64,000 nucleotides of DNA from Eublepharis macularius (lineage: Eukaryota; Chordata; Lepidosauria; Squamata; Eublepharidae). A program made the translations under genes and the position numbers. Each line of letters begins with the position of its first letter. The stretch's first letter is position 1. The notes under the pieces were generated by a model. That model worked only from the letters and a program-made list of their open reading frames with translations. It was not told where the DNA came from and did no database searches. This document shows, piece after piece, positions 11,664 through 22,100 of the stretch. The stretch lies in contig NC_072796.1 in the NCBI RefSeq assembly GCF_028583425.1, positions 125,461,464-125,525,463 of the forward strand, in the 5' to 3' direction.

Positions 11664-12085
11664 GGAAGAGCTGTGGCTCTATGGTAGAGTATCTGCAGAA
11701 GGTTGCAGGTTCGACCCCAGCAGCTCCAGTAAAAGGATCTGGTAGCAGGTGATGAGAAAGTCATCTACCTGAAACCTTGGAGAACTGCTGGTCCGAGTAG
11801 ACGATACTGATCTTATTTTATTTCAGCTTTACCCTGCCTCTCTTCCCAATGCGGACCCTAAGCATCACATATCATGCTCCTCTCCTCCATTTTATCTTCA
11901 CAACAACCCTGTGAGGCTGAGAGTATGTGACTGGCTCAGGGCCACTCGGCAACCTTCCATGGCAGAGCAGGGATTCGAACCTGGGTCTCCTAGATCCTAG
12001 TCTGGCACTCTTGACTACACCACACTGGCTCATCGTGATGGACTAAGGGCTTGATTTGGTATGAGGCAGCTTCATGTGTGCTTAC
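11664..12085 (+). repeat. tRNA-derived SINE interrupted by a second SINE
   Basis: The left part (GAGCTGTGGCTCTATGG, B-box AGGTTCGACCCC, then GGTCCGAGTAGACGATACTG) and the right part (GATGGACTAAGGGC ... GAGGCAGCTTCATGTG) belong to one common squamate tRNA-SINE. They are separated by an antisense CORE-type SINE at about 11815-12035, so the second insertion is younger. Other copies lie at 13205-13400, 61462-61660 and 61664-61890. Confidence 0.7.
11815..12035 (-). repeat. CORE/MIR-like SINE, antisense, nested in another SINE
   Basis: On the minus strand it carries a tRNA-like start (GTGTGGTGTAGTCAAGAGTG), the B-box GGTTCGAATCCC and the CORE segment CTCACAGGGTTGTTGTGAAG, followed by a 3' end resembling GGGTAAAGCTGAAATAAAAT. 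It sits within the tRNA-SINE described above. Confidence 0.7.
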
Positions 12086-12525
12086 TGCTGTTTATATAGA
12101 AAATGTTTCTCCTTATAGTGGCGGGTGGGATTGGGTAAGCATAATATGAACCGTGGGCTGTAGTGCTGCATAGGGCTGGCATAGAGGTCAACAACTGGAG
12201 TCCTCCAAGGCAAATCAGGCCCACTGAGACACACCACCTGCCTTCAATTGCTGATTTTGGAGTCCAGAACAATGCGCCATTTGCAGCAACAGAACCTGAC
12301 AGCAGGCAACTTTAATAGGATTCGAGTATGGGTCACTACCCCATTATTCCCTTCTTCAAATTGCCCTGCAGTTGCAGCTGAGGGATCTTAGCACCAACAC
12401 ACACAACTGTAAGTACAGGAATGGCTGTCTGGAAAGAACCAAAGACTTTTAAAAAAAAAATGTTTACATTTTTATTTTGCCTTTACTTCATGGACCTCAA
12501 GGTGATGTACATCCTGATGAGAGCT

Positions 12526-12715
12526 GCTATTGTGTAGTGGTTAAATGGTTGGCCTGTGAAGCAGCACTCTGCTGGTTCGAATCTCACTACTGCCATGAGT
12601 TCAGCAGGTGGCGTTGGGTTAGCCAGTCCTCTTAGCCCCAGCTGTATTGGGGGGATAATAATAACACTGATCTTGTTCACCACTGAGTGGGCACTAATCT
12701 GTCCAGAAGGGTGTT
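12526..12715 (+). repeat. tRNA-derived SINE, sense
   Basis: TGTGTAGTGGTTAAATGG (A-box region) and GGTTCGAATCTC (B-box) are followed by TCAGCAGGTGGCG, GGGGGATAATAATAACACTG and GGGCACTAATCTGTCCAGAAG. It is the same family as the antisense copy at 2225-2442. Confidence 0.65.
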
Positions 12716-12719
12716 CTTG

Positions 12720-12890
12720 TTGTTTTTGTCATCTTCATTTTATTCTCACGACAATACTGAGAATGAACAGGAATACCTGTCCCAAGATCACCCATTGAGC
12801 TTCATGACCAAGCAGGTCATTTGAACCCGATTCTCCCACCTCTGTGATCAGCACCCTAAGCCACTATACCGCATCAGCTCTCATCTAGTT
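12720..12890 (-). repeat. CORE/MIR-like SINE, antisense, diverged
   Basis: Read on the minus strand: GGTATAGTGGCTTAGGGTGC, then GGGAGAATCGGGTTCAAATG (B-box) and a worn CORE segment. It abuts the preceding SINE. Confidence 0.5.
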
Positions 12891-13204
12891 CATGAACACA
12901 GCAGCAGCCTGTCCCACACTAGAGAACATGTCTCACACCCTTCTCTCTGCTCTACGACAGCTCTTACTTCTAACGTTTATGTCCAAAGTAGCAGTTCTAT
13001 TTCACACAGGCATCTAAACACTTCCATGTGTTGTGCTGTGCTTTTCAAAATGATGCACACACAGAAGATGTATTGTTCAACACCTACTGTTAATTGCAGA
13101 GGGGCATCCACACACTTGCTGCTGCATGACAGAACCAAAAGCAGACATCTTTGCTCTTGGGCAGGGAAAGGAGAGGGAGGAACAAAGCTGTAAAAGATTA
13201 GGGG

Positions 13205-13400
13205 ATGAACCCATGAAACTGCCTTCTGCCAAGTCAAACCACTGGTCTACCCAGGTCACTCTTGCCCACTGTGGCTGGCAGTAGCTCTCCAAGGTATTAG
13301 GCCGAGGTCTCTCCCATCACCGACTGCCAGAATCTTTTAACTAGAGGTGCCAGGGATCTTCTAATAGCCAAGTAGATACTCTTCAACTAAGCCACGGTTT
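13205..13400 (-). repeat. tRNA-derived SINE, antisense
   Basis: The block GAAACTGCCTTCTGCC ... ACTGGTCTACCCAGGTC ... GTAGCTCTCCAAGGT ... CCACGGTTTCTC is the reverse complement of the SINE at 11664-12085. The promoter end is worn. Confidence 0.6.
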
Positions 13401-13619
13401 CTCTGCAATGACTGTAAGCAATTACACATAAACAGATGTATTTTATGTAGCTGGGGTATTAAAGCAAGGTGAATTTTAAGAAGGAGGATCAAGATGTGTT
13501 ATGAGTCTGAGACATAAAGGGCAACTAAGGACAGAGAGTGGACCCCTTTGGAAGAGCAGGAAGGCTGCTGGGAACCAAGGAGGGTAAAACCAGAGCAGGG
13601 AGGACAACAAGCAACAGGG

Positions 13620-13835
13620 TGTGTGTATGTTAGGTGCCTTCAAATCACAGCTGCCTTATGGCAACCCCAGAGGGTCTTCACAGCAAGAGACGAACAGAGG
13701 TGGTTTGTCATTGCCTGCCTCTTGTGTAGGACTCCTGGGCTTCTTTAGTGGTCTCCTGTCCAAGTAGTAACCAGGGCCAACCCTGCTTAGCAGCAGAGAT
13801 CTGACAAGATTGGGGCTAATCTAGACCATCCAGGT
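13620..13835 (-). repeat. 5S-rRNA-derived SINE, antisense
   Basis: The stretch GTCCAAGTAGTAACCAGGGC, CAACCCTGCTTAGCAGCAGA and GATCTGACAAGATTGGGG is the reverse complement of the internal control region of 5S rRNA (GATCTCGTCTGATCTCGG, GCTAAGCAGGGTCGGG, TTAGTACTTGGATGGGAGA), with substitutions. The outer part (CTTATGGCAACCCCAG, GAGGTGGTTTGTCATTGCC) is the non-5S body. Related copies are at 23497, 31635, 35776 and 56930. Confidence 0.75.
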
Positions 13836-14864
13836 TAGGGTTACAAGTAGGGACAGAAATAATCAGGGAAGATGGGGAAGCATAAAGGCATGAGGAATCC
13901 TAAAGGTCAAGAGAACCGTTTTGTCTTGGTTGTGGAAAGGCAGTGCTGCAGTTGGAGGAGGGGGTGTCTCAGAGTAGGAGATGTGGGAGCTGAACTATCT
14001 TAGCGGCAGAGTTGTGCACAGAGATGTGGAAATGGGAGATGGGATGAGGGATGGCCCAAGAAAAGGAGCCGGCAGTAGTCAAGACGAGAGATTTCACAGT
14101 GCAGCCAAGTTTTTAACTGAGCAGACATAACGTTAAGCAAGGCCTGGCTCAAGAGTAACCACCGCTCTGAGGTCAGAGCCTCTTTCAAAGATACTTGACC
14201 CTCCCCTTTTGCCTGATCTTCTCCGAGTCTCTAGCTCATTACATCCATCATATTCTTAGGGATGGAAGATGGACCTTCATCTATATCACCCACTAACCCT
14301 TTTTACATAGGCATGCCTTCTCAGTATGGCTAGACTACCTCAGGACAAGCAAAGAGAACCACAGAAGCCCCCCAACTAGCTTAATGCAAAATCTAATCAC
14401 AGCTTTCTCATCCCACCCTCGTGCCTGCACGCACACACACACAGGGTTCCTAAAGTGTACAATAGCTGATATTTGTGTATACTTTATAAAGTGGCCTGGA
14501 TTTTGACGGGATACACCCAGCTGTCAAGTTAACTGTATCATGGATTTAGGTAAGTCCCTCCCCTCCCCTGCTCCCAGCTTACCTCCTACACAGGATTACG
14601 AGGACCCAATAAGATAACTTCAAGCATTCCTCCCTTAGATGTGAATGACAAATTCAAATGTAGTTATTTTTTTTCTCTAGTCTGTTGGTTAAACCAGGCC
14701 CCCACTGCAAAAATGCCCTACAGCCACCCAACATATAAGCTCCTCCATTACCAATTGTCAATAATTAAAGCCCACACACAACTATACGACAGACAGAAAA
14801 GGCACCTTCATTCCCAGTCTGTATTGGCCAGCATATCATACGGCGCCCACATTTTAAGGTAGAA

Positions 14865-15030
14865 AAACAAGATTCAAGACCAACTTGATTTCCAGGGTAT
14901 GAGCTTTCGAAAGTTAAAGCTTCCTTCCAGATCTCAGACCCTGGAAATCTTGTGGGTCTTTAAGGTGCTACTGGACCCAAATCTTGCTCATTTATTGCAG
15001 GCCAACACAGCTACCCACCTGAAACTACGT
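14865..15030. repeat. MITE-like repeat with inverted arms
   Basis: TGATTTCCAGGGTATGAGC and its approximate inverse CAGACCCTGGAAATCTTG flank a GAAAGTTAAAGCTTCC centre. The right end GCCAACACAGCTACCCAC is the inverse of the GGGTAGCCATGTTAGTC start seen at 9130. Confidence 0.5.
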
Positions 15031-15529
15031 TAAGGTAGGTTTCTGTAGAGGTCTGTCAAACGGACAAGGCATCGGTCCAGCTCCTGGCAGAACTCTTGTT
15101 CAGTCCAGCACCTCTCTTTCTAGATCTGGGCCTAGGTTCTGGGTACCATGTCGACAGTTTCCGAACTCCCTGTGAATCACCATAACCGGAGAACATGACA
15201 TGCACCAAGCAAATAGGGGGGAGGGGGAGAGAATAGACCAGAAATCAGGCATAAAAATCACCACCCTTTCCTTGTCCCAAAAAGTCTTGCCAGATTTCTT
15301 CCCAACATTTAGCCAAGGCTTTCATCATCGCATGCATGTATTTTTTAGGCTAAATATTTCCCTTTGCCCTTCCTTCCTTCCTTCTACTGGCAAAACTCCG
15401 TTTTCTTATTCAGTTTCTACAAACAGCACAAAGAAGGGGGGCGGGAGAGAACAAGGGGTATGCTTCTCCCCAGCTTCTTTTTACCCCACCATTCCCAAAG
15501 TAAAACTTAAGGTCCGATGAAAAGGGAAA

Positions 15530-16350
15530 AATATTATCCCCTTTTCTCCCCATTCCCAGCGCCTGAAGCTAGCAAATGACCCCGGGGAGGGGGGAAATCC
15601 CCATGCAACCCAACGCCTGAAGCCTGTTCCTCCTGCTTTCCCCCAACGTTAAAGGTTATTCAAAATAATCCCTACCTTGCCATTTTTGCTGGCTGCCTTT
15701 CTGCCTCGCTCTCTCTGTCTCCTCTTCAGTGCAAGGCCGCCATCTTGCATTTTTTTTTTACAAAAAAAAATCTACTGCACTTTTGGGGAGGAGGGGGGGG
15801 AGGGAGGGTGATGCTTGGTGAACTTTGCACCGAGAGCCTGCGCTGCTGCCAAGCCGAGAAGCCCACCTCCCCCAGGCCCCTTTTGCATCCGCTTAAAAAC
15901 TTGGGGGAGATTCAGTCCCCCCCCTCCATCCCCATGTGTCGGTTTTTCAAAAGAAGCCCGGGGAGGGGCGGGGGAGCAGCAAGCGACTGCCTGGATCGCA
16001 TTCGCTCACGCACAAGCCAGAGAAAGAAGCAGGAAGGGACAACAGCGGAGGGGGCGGGGACAACCCAGCCCCAGAAAGAGCCTCGGAGCCCCCCCACCCG
16101 TGAGAGAAATTAGGGAGGGTGGGGTCACCCCCCTGCAGCCAGCCGGCCCAAGAGAAAGCAACCCTCTGATTGGCCGCGGAGAGATTGCGCTCGAGTCATG
16201 GGGAACTGGAGCAACCGGAGGCGAGGAGGGGGACATAGCGGGAGGGGGAGCAGCCCGCGGAGATGCTGGAAGGAAATCTAGGAGGGGAAGAGGAAGAGCG
16301 AAAAAAGCCGAGCATCAGGGCAGCCCTCGCGGAGGAGGTTCTGGAGAAGC
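15530..16350. promoter_or_regulatory. ZHX1: CpG island, probable ZHX1 promoter
   Basis: The block is GC-rich with many CpGs (for example GATTGGCCGCGGAGAGATTGC near 16167-16187, containing an inverted CCAAT box) and contrasts with AT-rich surroundings. A GGCCGCCATCTT motif at 15735-15746 reads AAGATGGCGGCC on the minus strand, the form typical of downstream YY1 sites at vertebrate housekeeping promoters. The long open frames across the island (for example 15815-16414, plus strand) look like GC-driven artefacts with simple, Pro/Arg/Gly-rich composition. Confidence 0.7.
15676..15760 (-). other. ZHX1: Probable ZHX1 non-coding exon 1
   Basis: Minus-strand sequence from the YY1-like motif leads to a strong donor, GGCAAG|GTAGGG (last exon base 15676, GT at 15675-15674). 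The strand and distance suit ZHX1, whose start codon is preceded by an acceptor. The 5' boundary is a guess: no transcript data. Confidence 0.5.
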
Positions 16351-16561
16351 GAGGAGCCCTTCGGTTGGTTTTTTTGCTTCTGAAAGGGCTGATACAGGGC
16401 GGCTACGCAGGTAGGAGGGCTGTGCTGTACCAAAATGGTCCAAATACCTTGGAAAAGGGATAGGAGTTGCAGACTGTACTTCTGTATACTGAATGCTGCT
16501 GTAACCAATTGCATTGTTTACGGGATGTTCCAGCTGTAGTTCATATTGAGTAACACTGTAA

Positions 16562-16770
16562 GAGTTGCTGTAGCATAGTGGTTGGGAAGTGAATCGGCGT
16601 ACTCCTGTTTCGACTCACACCACCACCACTTCAGCAGGTGGCCTTGAGTAAGCCACTAGATTCAGCCCCAACCCCCAGCAGTACTGTGGAGATAACAAGA
16701 CTTTCTTAAGTTCAGTAATTATTGTCTGCCTTGAGCATCACTGAAAAGGCCGACTGTAAATAAAAATGAA
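16562..16770 (+). repeat. Worn tRNA-derived SINE
   Basis: GTTGCTGTAGCATAGTGGTT, TCAGCAGGTGGCCTTGAG and a following GTACTGTGGAGATAAC parallel the SINE at 12526-12715. The flanks (TGTTCCAGCTGTAGTTC... before; CTTGAGCATCACTGAAAAGG after) resemble the two halves of the tail at 22140-22335, suggesting insertion into that tail. Confidence 0.45.
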
Positions 16771-16887
16771 CACCCAGGTGAGCTTGAACATGTTTTGTGA
16801 GGTATCTGAGGAAGCTCTCTAGCCATTTTTAAAGAGATACGGTGACTCAAGGCTCTTTGGAAAATGACGGGCGTTTAGGGGGCTAGA

Positions 16888-17050
16888 TAGGGTTGCCAAC
16901 CTCCAGGTGTGGCCTGGAGACACCCCAGAATTACAACTAACCTCCAGGCTACAGGGAGCAGTATAGAAAAATGTCTGCTTTGGAAGGTAGACTCTGGCAT
17001 TACACCACTGAGGTTTCTCCCAAAACTCCACTCCCATCTTAGGCAGCCCT
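16888..17050. mobile_element. hAT-type MITE (TAGGGTTGCC family), copy 2, worn
   Basis: Starts TAGGGTTGCCAACCTCCAGG and carries the family interior (ATGTCTGCTTTGGAAGGTAG). The right end is reduced to a GGCAGCCCT-like remnant, and no convincing target duplication remains. Confidence 0.65.
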
Positions 17051-17079
17051 TTCTCCCATTTGCAATGGCTGTTGACAGC

Positions 17080-17570
17080 TAACTCAGCTCCACCCCTCCC
17101 AGCTCTGGCCCAGTTGCAAGTCATGTGATAGGAAGTCACTCAGGTGAGATAATTAGCAGCCATTGCTGGGCCTGGCCAAATTGCACAATGCACAAGTTGC
17201 GGGTTGGTTGCTGCCACTGAACCCAGCGAGTTGTGTGGCATGAAGCTGTAACTACCACATCTTGGTGAGTTGCATATTGCATGGCAGCAAGTTACCTGGT
17301 GATTGGCTGCTGGTCCTGAGGGTAGACTGGGAGGCCAACAGACGCACTCACTCACATTTTTACCAACAGAAACCAAGGTTTGAAGACTGGCAATGTTGGT
17401 GTGGTTGCCTAGCGACCCCTACAGTGATCACTGAGGACACTTGTTTCTTAAAGGTGCTGCTTCTATTGTTTTGGTTAAACTCCACTTTATCTCAAATTTT
17501 TCTGCAAATGTGGGGCCATGCTCAGGTTTGTAGAAAGATGTTTTGTCTGTAAGAATCTACATGTTAAGAA
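17080..17570 (-). repeat. Composite repeat family, partial copy D (5' module only)
   Basis: On the minus strand it runs from ACATCTTTCTACAAACCTGAG through GTCGCTAGGCAACCACACC and TGGCCAGGCCCAGCAATGG to TTGCAACTGGGCCAGAG. These blocks appear in the same order in the copy at 43590-44565. The SINE-like module and the purine-rich 3' module seen in the other copies are absent here. Confidence 0.6.
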
Positions 17571-18458
17571 TTATGTATATTGATTTCAGTTGCAATGACA
17601 GTGTAAAACTTGTGCACAAATAAAATGGACAGAAAAGCTACTATAGTTTGATATTAACAGTTGATATTTATTACTACATGTATACAGTTCATTTTCTGAA
17701 AAGGACAGAGTAGCACAAGTTAGTTACTCACCATAAGAATCAGGTCCTGTTGAGAGTTCAGTGCTAGGGCTTTTTATACTAACCACCTGTGTGGTTCTCA
17801 TCTATAGGCTTTCTACAGCATTTTGCAGATGGACCATTTGAAGAAGTCTTCCCGGTTTTTCCTGTCAGTTATTCCAGATATAAGGACTACTTCTTCATGT
17901 GAAGGTTTGGACCCACGTGGAATATCAGCAAATAAAATACATGATACCCAAAATTCACACCTGTCATTTAACATGGTCACTGCTCCCCTTCTCATGTTAC
18001 CTCACTGCCTGTTTTGGAAATCAAACCTCCACTTTAGTGCTAAGCCATGCTCCACCCCTGCCCAACACACAGACCTGGGTCAAGGTCTGTTTGGGCTTTC
18101 TGTATATTCCTTCACACCTTTCCAAACTTGCAGTAGCACTTTATCAAGTCACAAAGATCCTTATTAGTAGTGTAGTTGTTGTTGTTGTTCTAATTGGCAC
18201 GGCAAGCAGAGACACAAAAATCAAGTGTTTGAGTACAACAGACTGACGGAGTAACTCTTTTGAGTTTTTCAAGGTTATTGGGGTTCTGAAAGCACACTCC
18301 TCCCTGGAACTATTTTCTTGAGCCTCTGTTAAATCTGAGAACCGGCAGCTCTAAAAGTGCGAGACTGAACAGCTGACATGGTTTCTCTACACTAGTTTCC
18401 TGTGGTTTGATACTGGTGGTTTGATATTGATGTGGAGCTAGTGTATAATGGTGTATAA

Positions 18459-18538
18459 TAGGGGTGTGCATCCCGAAAAGATGCTGGCCCCAATTCGGGT
18501 ATTTTACCCACATCGGAAACCCGAAGCGCACATCCCTA
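18459..18538. mobile_element. 80-bp hAT-type MITE
   Basis: Inverted ends TAGGGGTGTGCATCC and (inverted) TAGGGATGTGCGCTTC enclose a very short interior. A perfect 8-bp duplication GTGTATAA lies at 18451-18458 and 18539-18546; a further GTGTATAA at 18441-18448 was probably there before insertion. A larger relative with the same end is at 31793-31938. Confidence 0.8.
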
Positions 18539-18619
18539 GTGTATAATGCTCAACCAGTTACCCATCTGTGCTTTAATATGTAAATATAATAGAAAGAAAA
18601 TACATCAGCCCAATGAACT

Positions 18620-19070
18620 ATGTCACGAGTATATAAATTTATTTTGTTTTTTAAAATGTATGTATTATACAATATTTAAAGCATAAACAGAGTCATATTG
18701 ACACTGGAATTAGTGCAGCAATAAAAAGATGATGGAAGCATGAGAAACTAGAATTCCAGAAAGAACACTGTCAGAAAGCATGCGAGATGTTAAGATGCCA
18801 ACTGACTTCTTAAAAATAGATATTCAACATATATACATGATTTGATTGAAAAACTATGATAAATTAGCATAAGTTTAATTTTAAAAAGCACACAAACTCA
18901 CTGTACAGGGATTACTAGGCACGCCGTCTTGACCGCTCACCATCTTTGACCAATTTGTCACAAACTACTGCTTCTTCAGCCAAGTTCATTAGAATCAAGA
19001 CCATTACAGGACACTGGAAGAGTCTTAAATTGCCAAGAACACTTCGAATCAGAAGACTTCATTAATACAA
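18620..19070 (-). other. ATAD2: ATAD2 3' untranslated region (minimal)
   Basis: It follows the ATAD2 stop codon and is AT-rich. The first clear minus-strand AATAAA is at 18643-18638, so cleavage would fall near 18615-18625. The UTR could extend further if that signal is not used. Confidence 0.6.
18638..18643 (-). terminator. ATAD2: Candidate ATAD2 polyadenylation signal AATAAA
   Basis: TTTATT on the plus strand reads AATAAA on the minus strand, about 430 bases past the stop codon. Assignment rests on motif and position only. Confidence 0.5.
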
Positions 19071-19103
19071 TTAACTGAAGACTGTAATTTCTTTTTCCAT
19101 TTC
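19071..19103 (-). CDS. ATAD2: ATAD2 exon 28 (terminal coding exon)
   Basis: Ten codons and [13 protein letters not shown]-stop. Human ends KMEQEVENFSCSR, so the tail is a few residues shorter. Acceptor TTCAG|GAAATG; frame follows from exon 27. Confidence 0.88.
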   Translation of the reverse strand, partial: EMEKEITVFS

Positions 19104-22100
19104 CTGAAAATAAGGGAAGAAAAGAATGCTCACAAATTACAAAAATAGACTCAAGCAATAGGTTGGATCCAGCACAACACTTCTGCTCACACTACAGCTT
19201 TGCAGAAGCAGAAATGCACAAATAATACTATGGTAGTCACTTTAGCTACAGCAAACTCATTGTATCCTTATTTGTGTTCCTGCTTGAAGATCGTGTGCAA
19301 CCAATTTCTGGGCACAATAAGTCAGTTTATTTTCCACTTGCTCATCACTGGATCCAAGTCAGTATTTTTAATATAACAAGTCTGCTAAAACATATATTGT
19401 GATTTAATTTTATATTTTAAACGTGATAATGTTTGCAAATTTGTTCTGTGGAGTTTTAGAGGACAGCATACCTTGATCTCTTGTGTATATTTTCATTCAG
19501 TTTAGGGAGCCAAGTTTGTAAGATACTTGCTATCTCGTGTAAGTATATAGTGTAAAGGTTAACTGAAAGAGTGGTATAACAAAGTCTAGTATAACCAAAA
19601 GGTATTAACTGTCCAAAGTCACTGTGAATTCAGCAAGGACCATTTAAGTACTTGTTTAGTGTTAAGTGAAGTTTTAAGATATTCAAGAAAGGGCTGCAGT
19701 CATTCAGAAATCAAGCCACCCAAAACTGGCAGCAAGGCAAACTCCAAACCATGTACCTTTAAGTTCAGAAACCCACATTTAATAGGAATAAAACAGGCTG
19801 CATACTTCAACTGTTGCTAATGAACATAATTTCTTATCTCCTTGGCTGTATTGCTACAAATGCGACTTTGACCTGGATCTGGAAGCAAGCCCCTCTAAAC
19901 AAATTTTTAATATTTCGGCCTTGATTCTGTACCAAGTATAAAACAAGATTAAGCGCTATCACACTAACATGAAACTTGGGTTCACAACTAAACATTTTGC
20001 AGTTGCACAACTTATGAAGTCTGATAATCTTTACTAAAATACCCACAGAAGTTGATATATATGGACATAGCCTTAACTGCAAATGGCAATGGAGAAAGAA
20101 ATATGTCAATGCATATACAATGAGTATAGCTTATCTTCATCTTGCAGTCTAAAAAATAAGTTAGGACAAAGAGCCACAACAGGAAAGTTAACATCCCCAA
20201 CCTGCATCTTGACACCTTCTGTGAGGGGCTAGCAGCATTACAATCGTGGAATGTATAGGTTTAAAAGTTCAGAAAGAATATCTATGCATGAAATACTATA
20301 CCTGAATCAATTTGGTTTTATCATAGTCATTGCGATGTCGATAAATACTTTGGCTGAGCAAGGCATACAGCTTTTCCAACTGAAACAGAGTGTGGCTTCT
20401 ACTTTTCTCAACAGCGATTTCTAGTAATACCTGGGGAGGGGAGCAGAGTATAAGGTGGTGTATAGAACACACTCATGACATAGGTCACAGTACAGGGGAT
20501 ATGCAGTTGGTGCACACTAACACAGACGAGACAAATTACATGAGGATGCTGAAGTGAAGGGAGAGGCAATATTAGCAGGGAAACAGTTCTAAAAGACAGA
20601 CCAAAGGTTTTGTCAATTTCACCTCTCTACAGAGCTGGCAAAGATCCCTCCTCAGAGGGTTTGTTTATTTCATCTTTGCTTCCCAAAGGCTCTGTCAATT
20701 TCACCTCCCCTTCTAGGAAGCAAAGATGAAATAAACCCTCTGAGGAGCCATCTCCCAGACTCTGTAGAGAGGGAAATTTTAGAACTCTGCTTCCTGGCTA
20801 ACATTACATCTTCCTTCACCTGAACATCCTTGTGTAATTCGTCCTGTGTGTTTTAGCTCACAGTTTCTCAGCTCGATCCCTCCCCCATATGCACTGAAAT
20901 TTATATTGCAATTCAGAGCTTAGTGCAGGACCTGGAAGAAATTTTGCAGTATGCGTGTATATATATATTTCAGTTTATTAGATGGACAACAGTCTCTGCA
21001 CAAGTTTACAGCACTACTAATATTTTGGGTAAGTTGGAGTTTTTTGCCCATTTTAGCAGCATTGTGTGCCAGCCTAAGGGCCTGCATTCAATGCGTTAAT
21101 AGTCACATATATTCTATAAGGATTTTCATCAATTTGTTTCTTCAACATTCAGAAGGAAAAGTAGACATACATTGAGCTTTTCGTAGTCCACAATAAGTGG
21201 AGGTGTCTGCTCCGAAATAATCTCCATAGCTTTCTCAACACTGATGAGCTGCTGCTGTTCGACCTGAGAGCGCCTAGCACGAGTCATTCGAAGCACACTT
21301 ACATCTACAATGTAAAAAAGATGGCGTTAAAAAGATGAAATTAAATTGAATACTAGTGCTACTGGAAGACAAGCAAAGACTTGAATGAGGAAAATAAGTA
21401 GGGCTGCGTTCATACGTAACACTGAACCAATGCTGGAACTGCACGTGCAGGCACAAGGAAAAGAAACCAGCTCCCAACAGAAAAGATGTGAAGGGCTGGG
21501 AAATTTGGGGAGGGTCTCACTATGGACATACGCATTCGTTTTTAAATGTAAAAACACTATGTAATGATGTGTTCATGATAATACATTAAGGAGTTTTCAA
21601 TATTATAAAATTTCACTTAATATCCAAATATGATGGCAATCCAACCTATTATTTCTGCTCAAATAATATACTTTTGCTTGTAACAGAATTTGCTTTCTAC
21701 CTTCAACTTTTATTTTTTCCTACCCCTCAGATGGCAAAAATTAGAAGATACACGTGAAAGGTACACGCTATGGTAGTGTACAATGCTGTACCTTGAAACT
21801 CAAGTAATGGGTTGTACTTGCTATTTTTTTTATAAACAAAGATATTTATTACTTTTAAATTACATAAATATGCCAAATAGTACAATTATTTATTTATGTA
21901 AAGTTTGTTTCCTGCAGTTTCAATTTTTTGAAAATTGTGCATCTCTTGTACAGCCTAGCCACCAGGGCAGGAGGGAAGACAGCAGAGATGGACCAGGAAG
22001 CCAAAGTGCGCCCCCCTGCCTTTTACTGACACGGTTTGAAGGCTAGCAATAGGAAGGAAGTGGTTCAAAAGAGATGTACTGGTAATGAGATAGGGACTAC

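Larger units (their letters stand above)
424..15675 (-). other. ZHX1: ZHX1 intron 1 (long, repeat-rich)
   Basis: No conserved coding exon was found between the acceptor next to the ZHX1 start codon and a good donor (GGCAAG|GTAGGG read on the minus strand) at the CpG island. The interval holds SINEs, LINE tails and MITEs listed separately. In the stretches between listed repeats (about 430-1435, 1770-2220, 2445-3970, 4345-5575, 6775-8330, 10720-11660 and 13840-14860) I see only AT-rich sequence without recognisable genes. Additional short 5'UTR exons may exist but cannot be called from sequence alone. Confidence 0.6.
16351..18619. other. Intergenic region between the ZHX1 CpG island and the ATAD2 3' end
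   Basis: It holds a worn SINE, a MITE, a partial copy of the composite repeat and an 80-bp MITE (all listed). The stretch 17600-18300 has no repeat I recognise. A second possible poly-A signal for ATAD2 (TTTATT on the plus strand at 17667-17672) would make part of this interval an extended 3'UTR, but this is only a possibility. Confidence 0.5.

Noticed and set aside
13760-13835. A 5S rRNA gene
   Set aside because: The similarity covers only the internal control region, is in a dispersed repeat body, and carries many changes; it is a 5S-derived SINE.
15745-16463. Long open frames in the CpG island (122 and 199 codons, plus strand)
   Set aside because: GC-rich sequence lacks stops by chance; the translations are Pro/Gly/Arg/Glu-rich with no known domain, and frames on both strands are open over the same bases.
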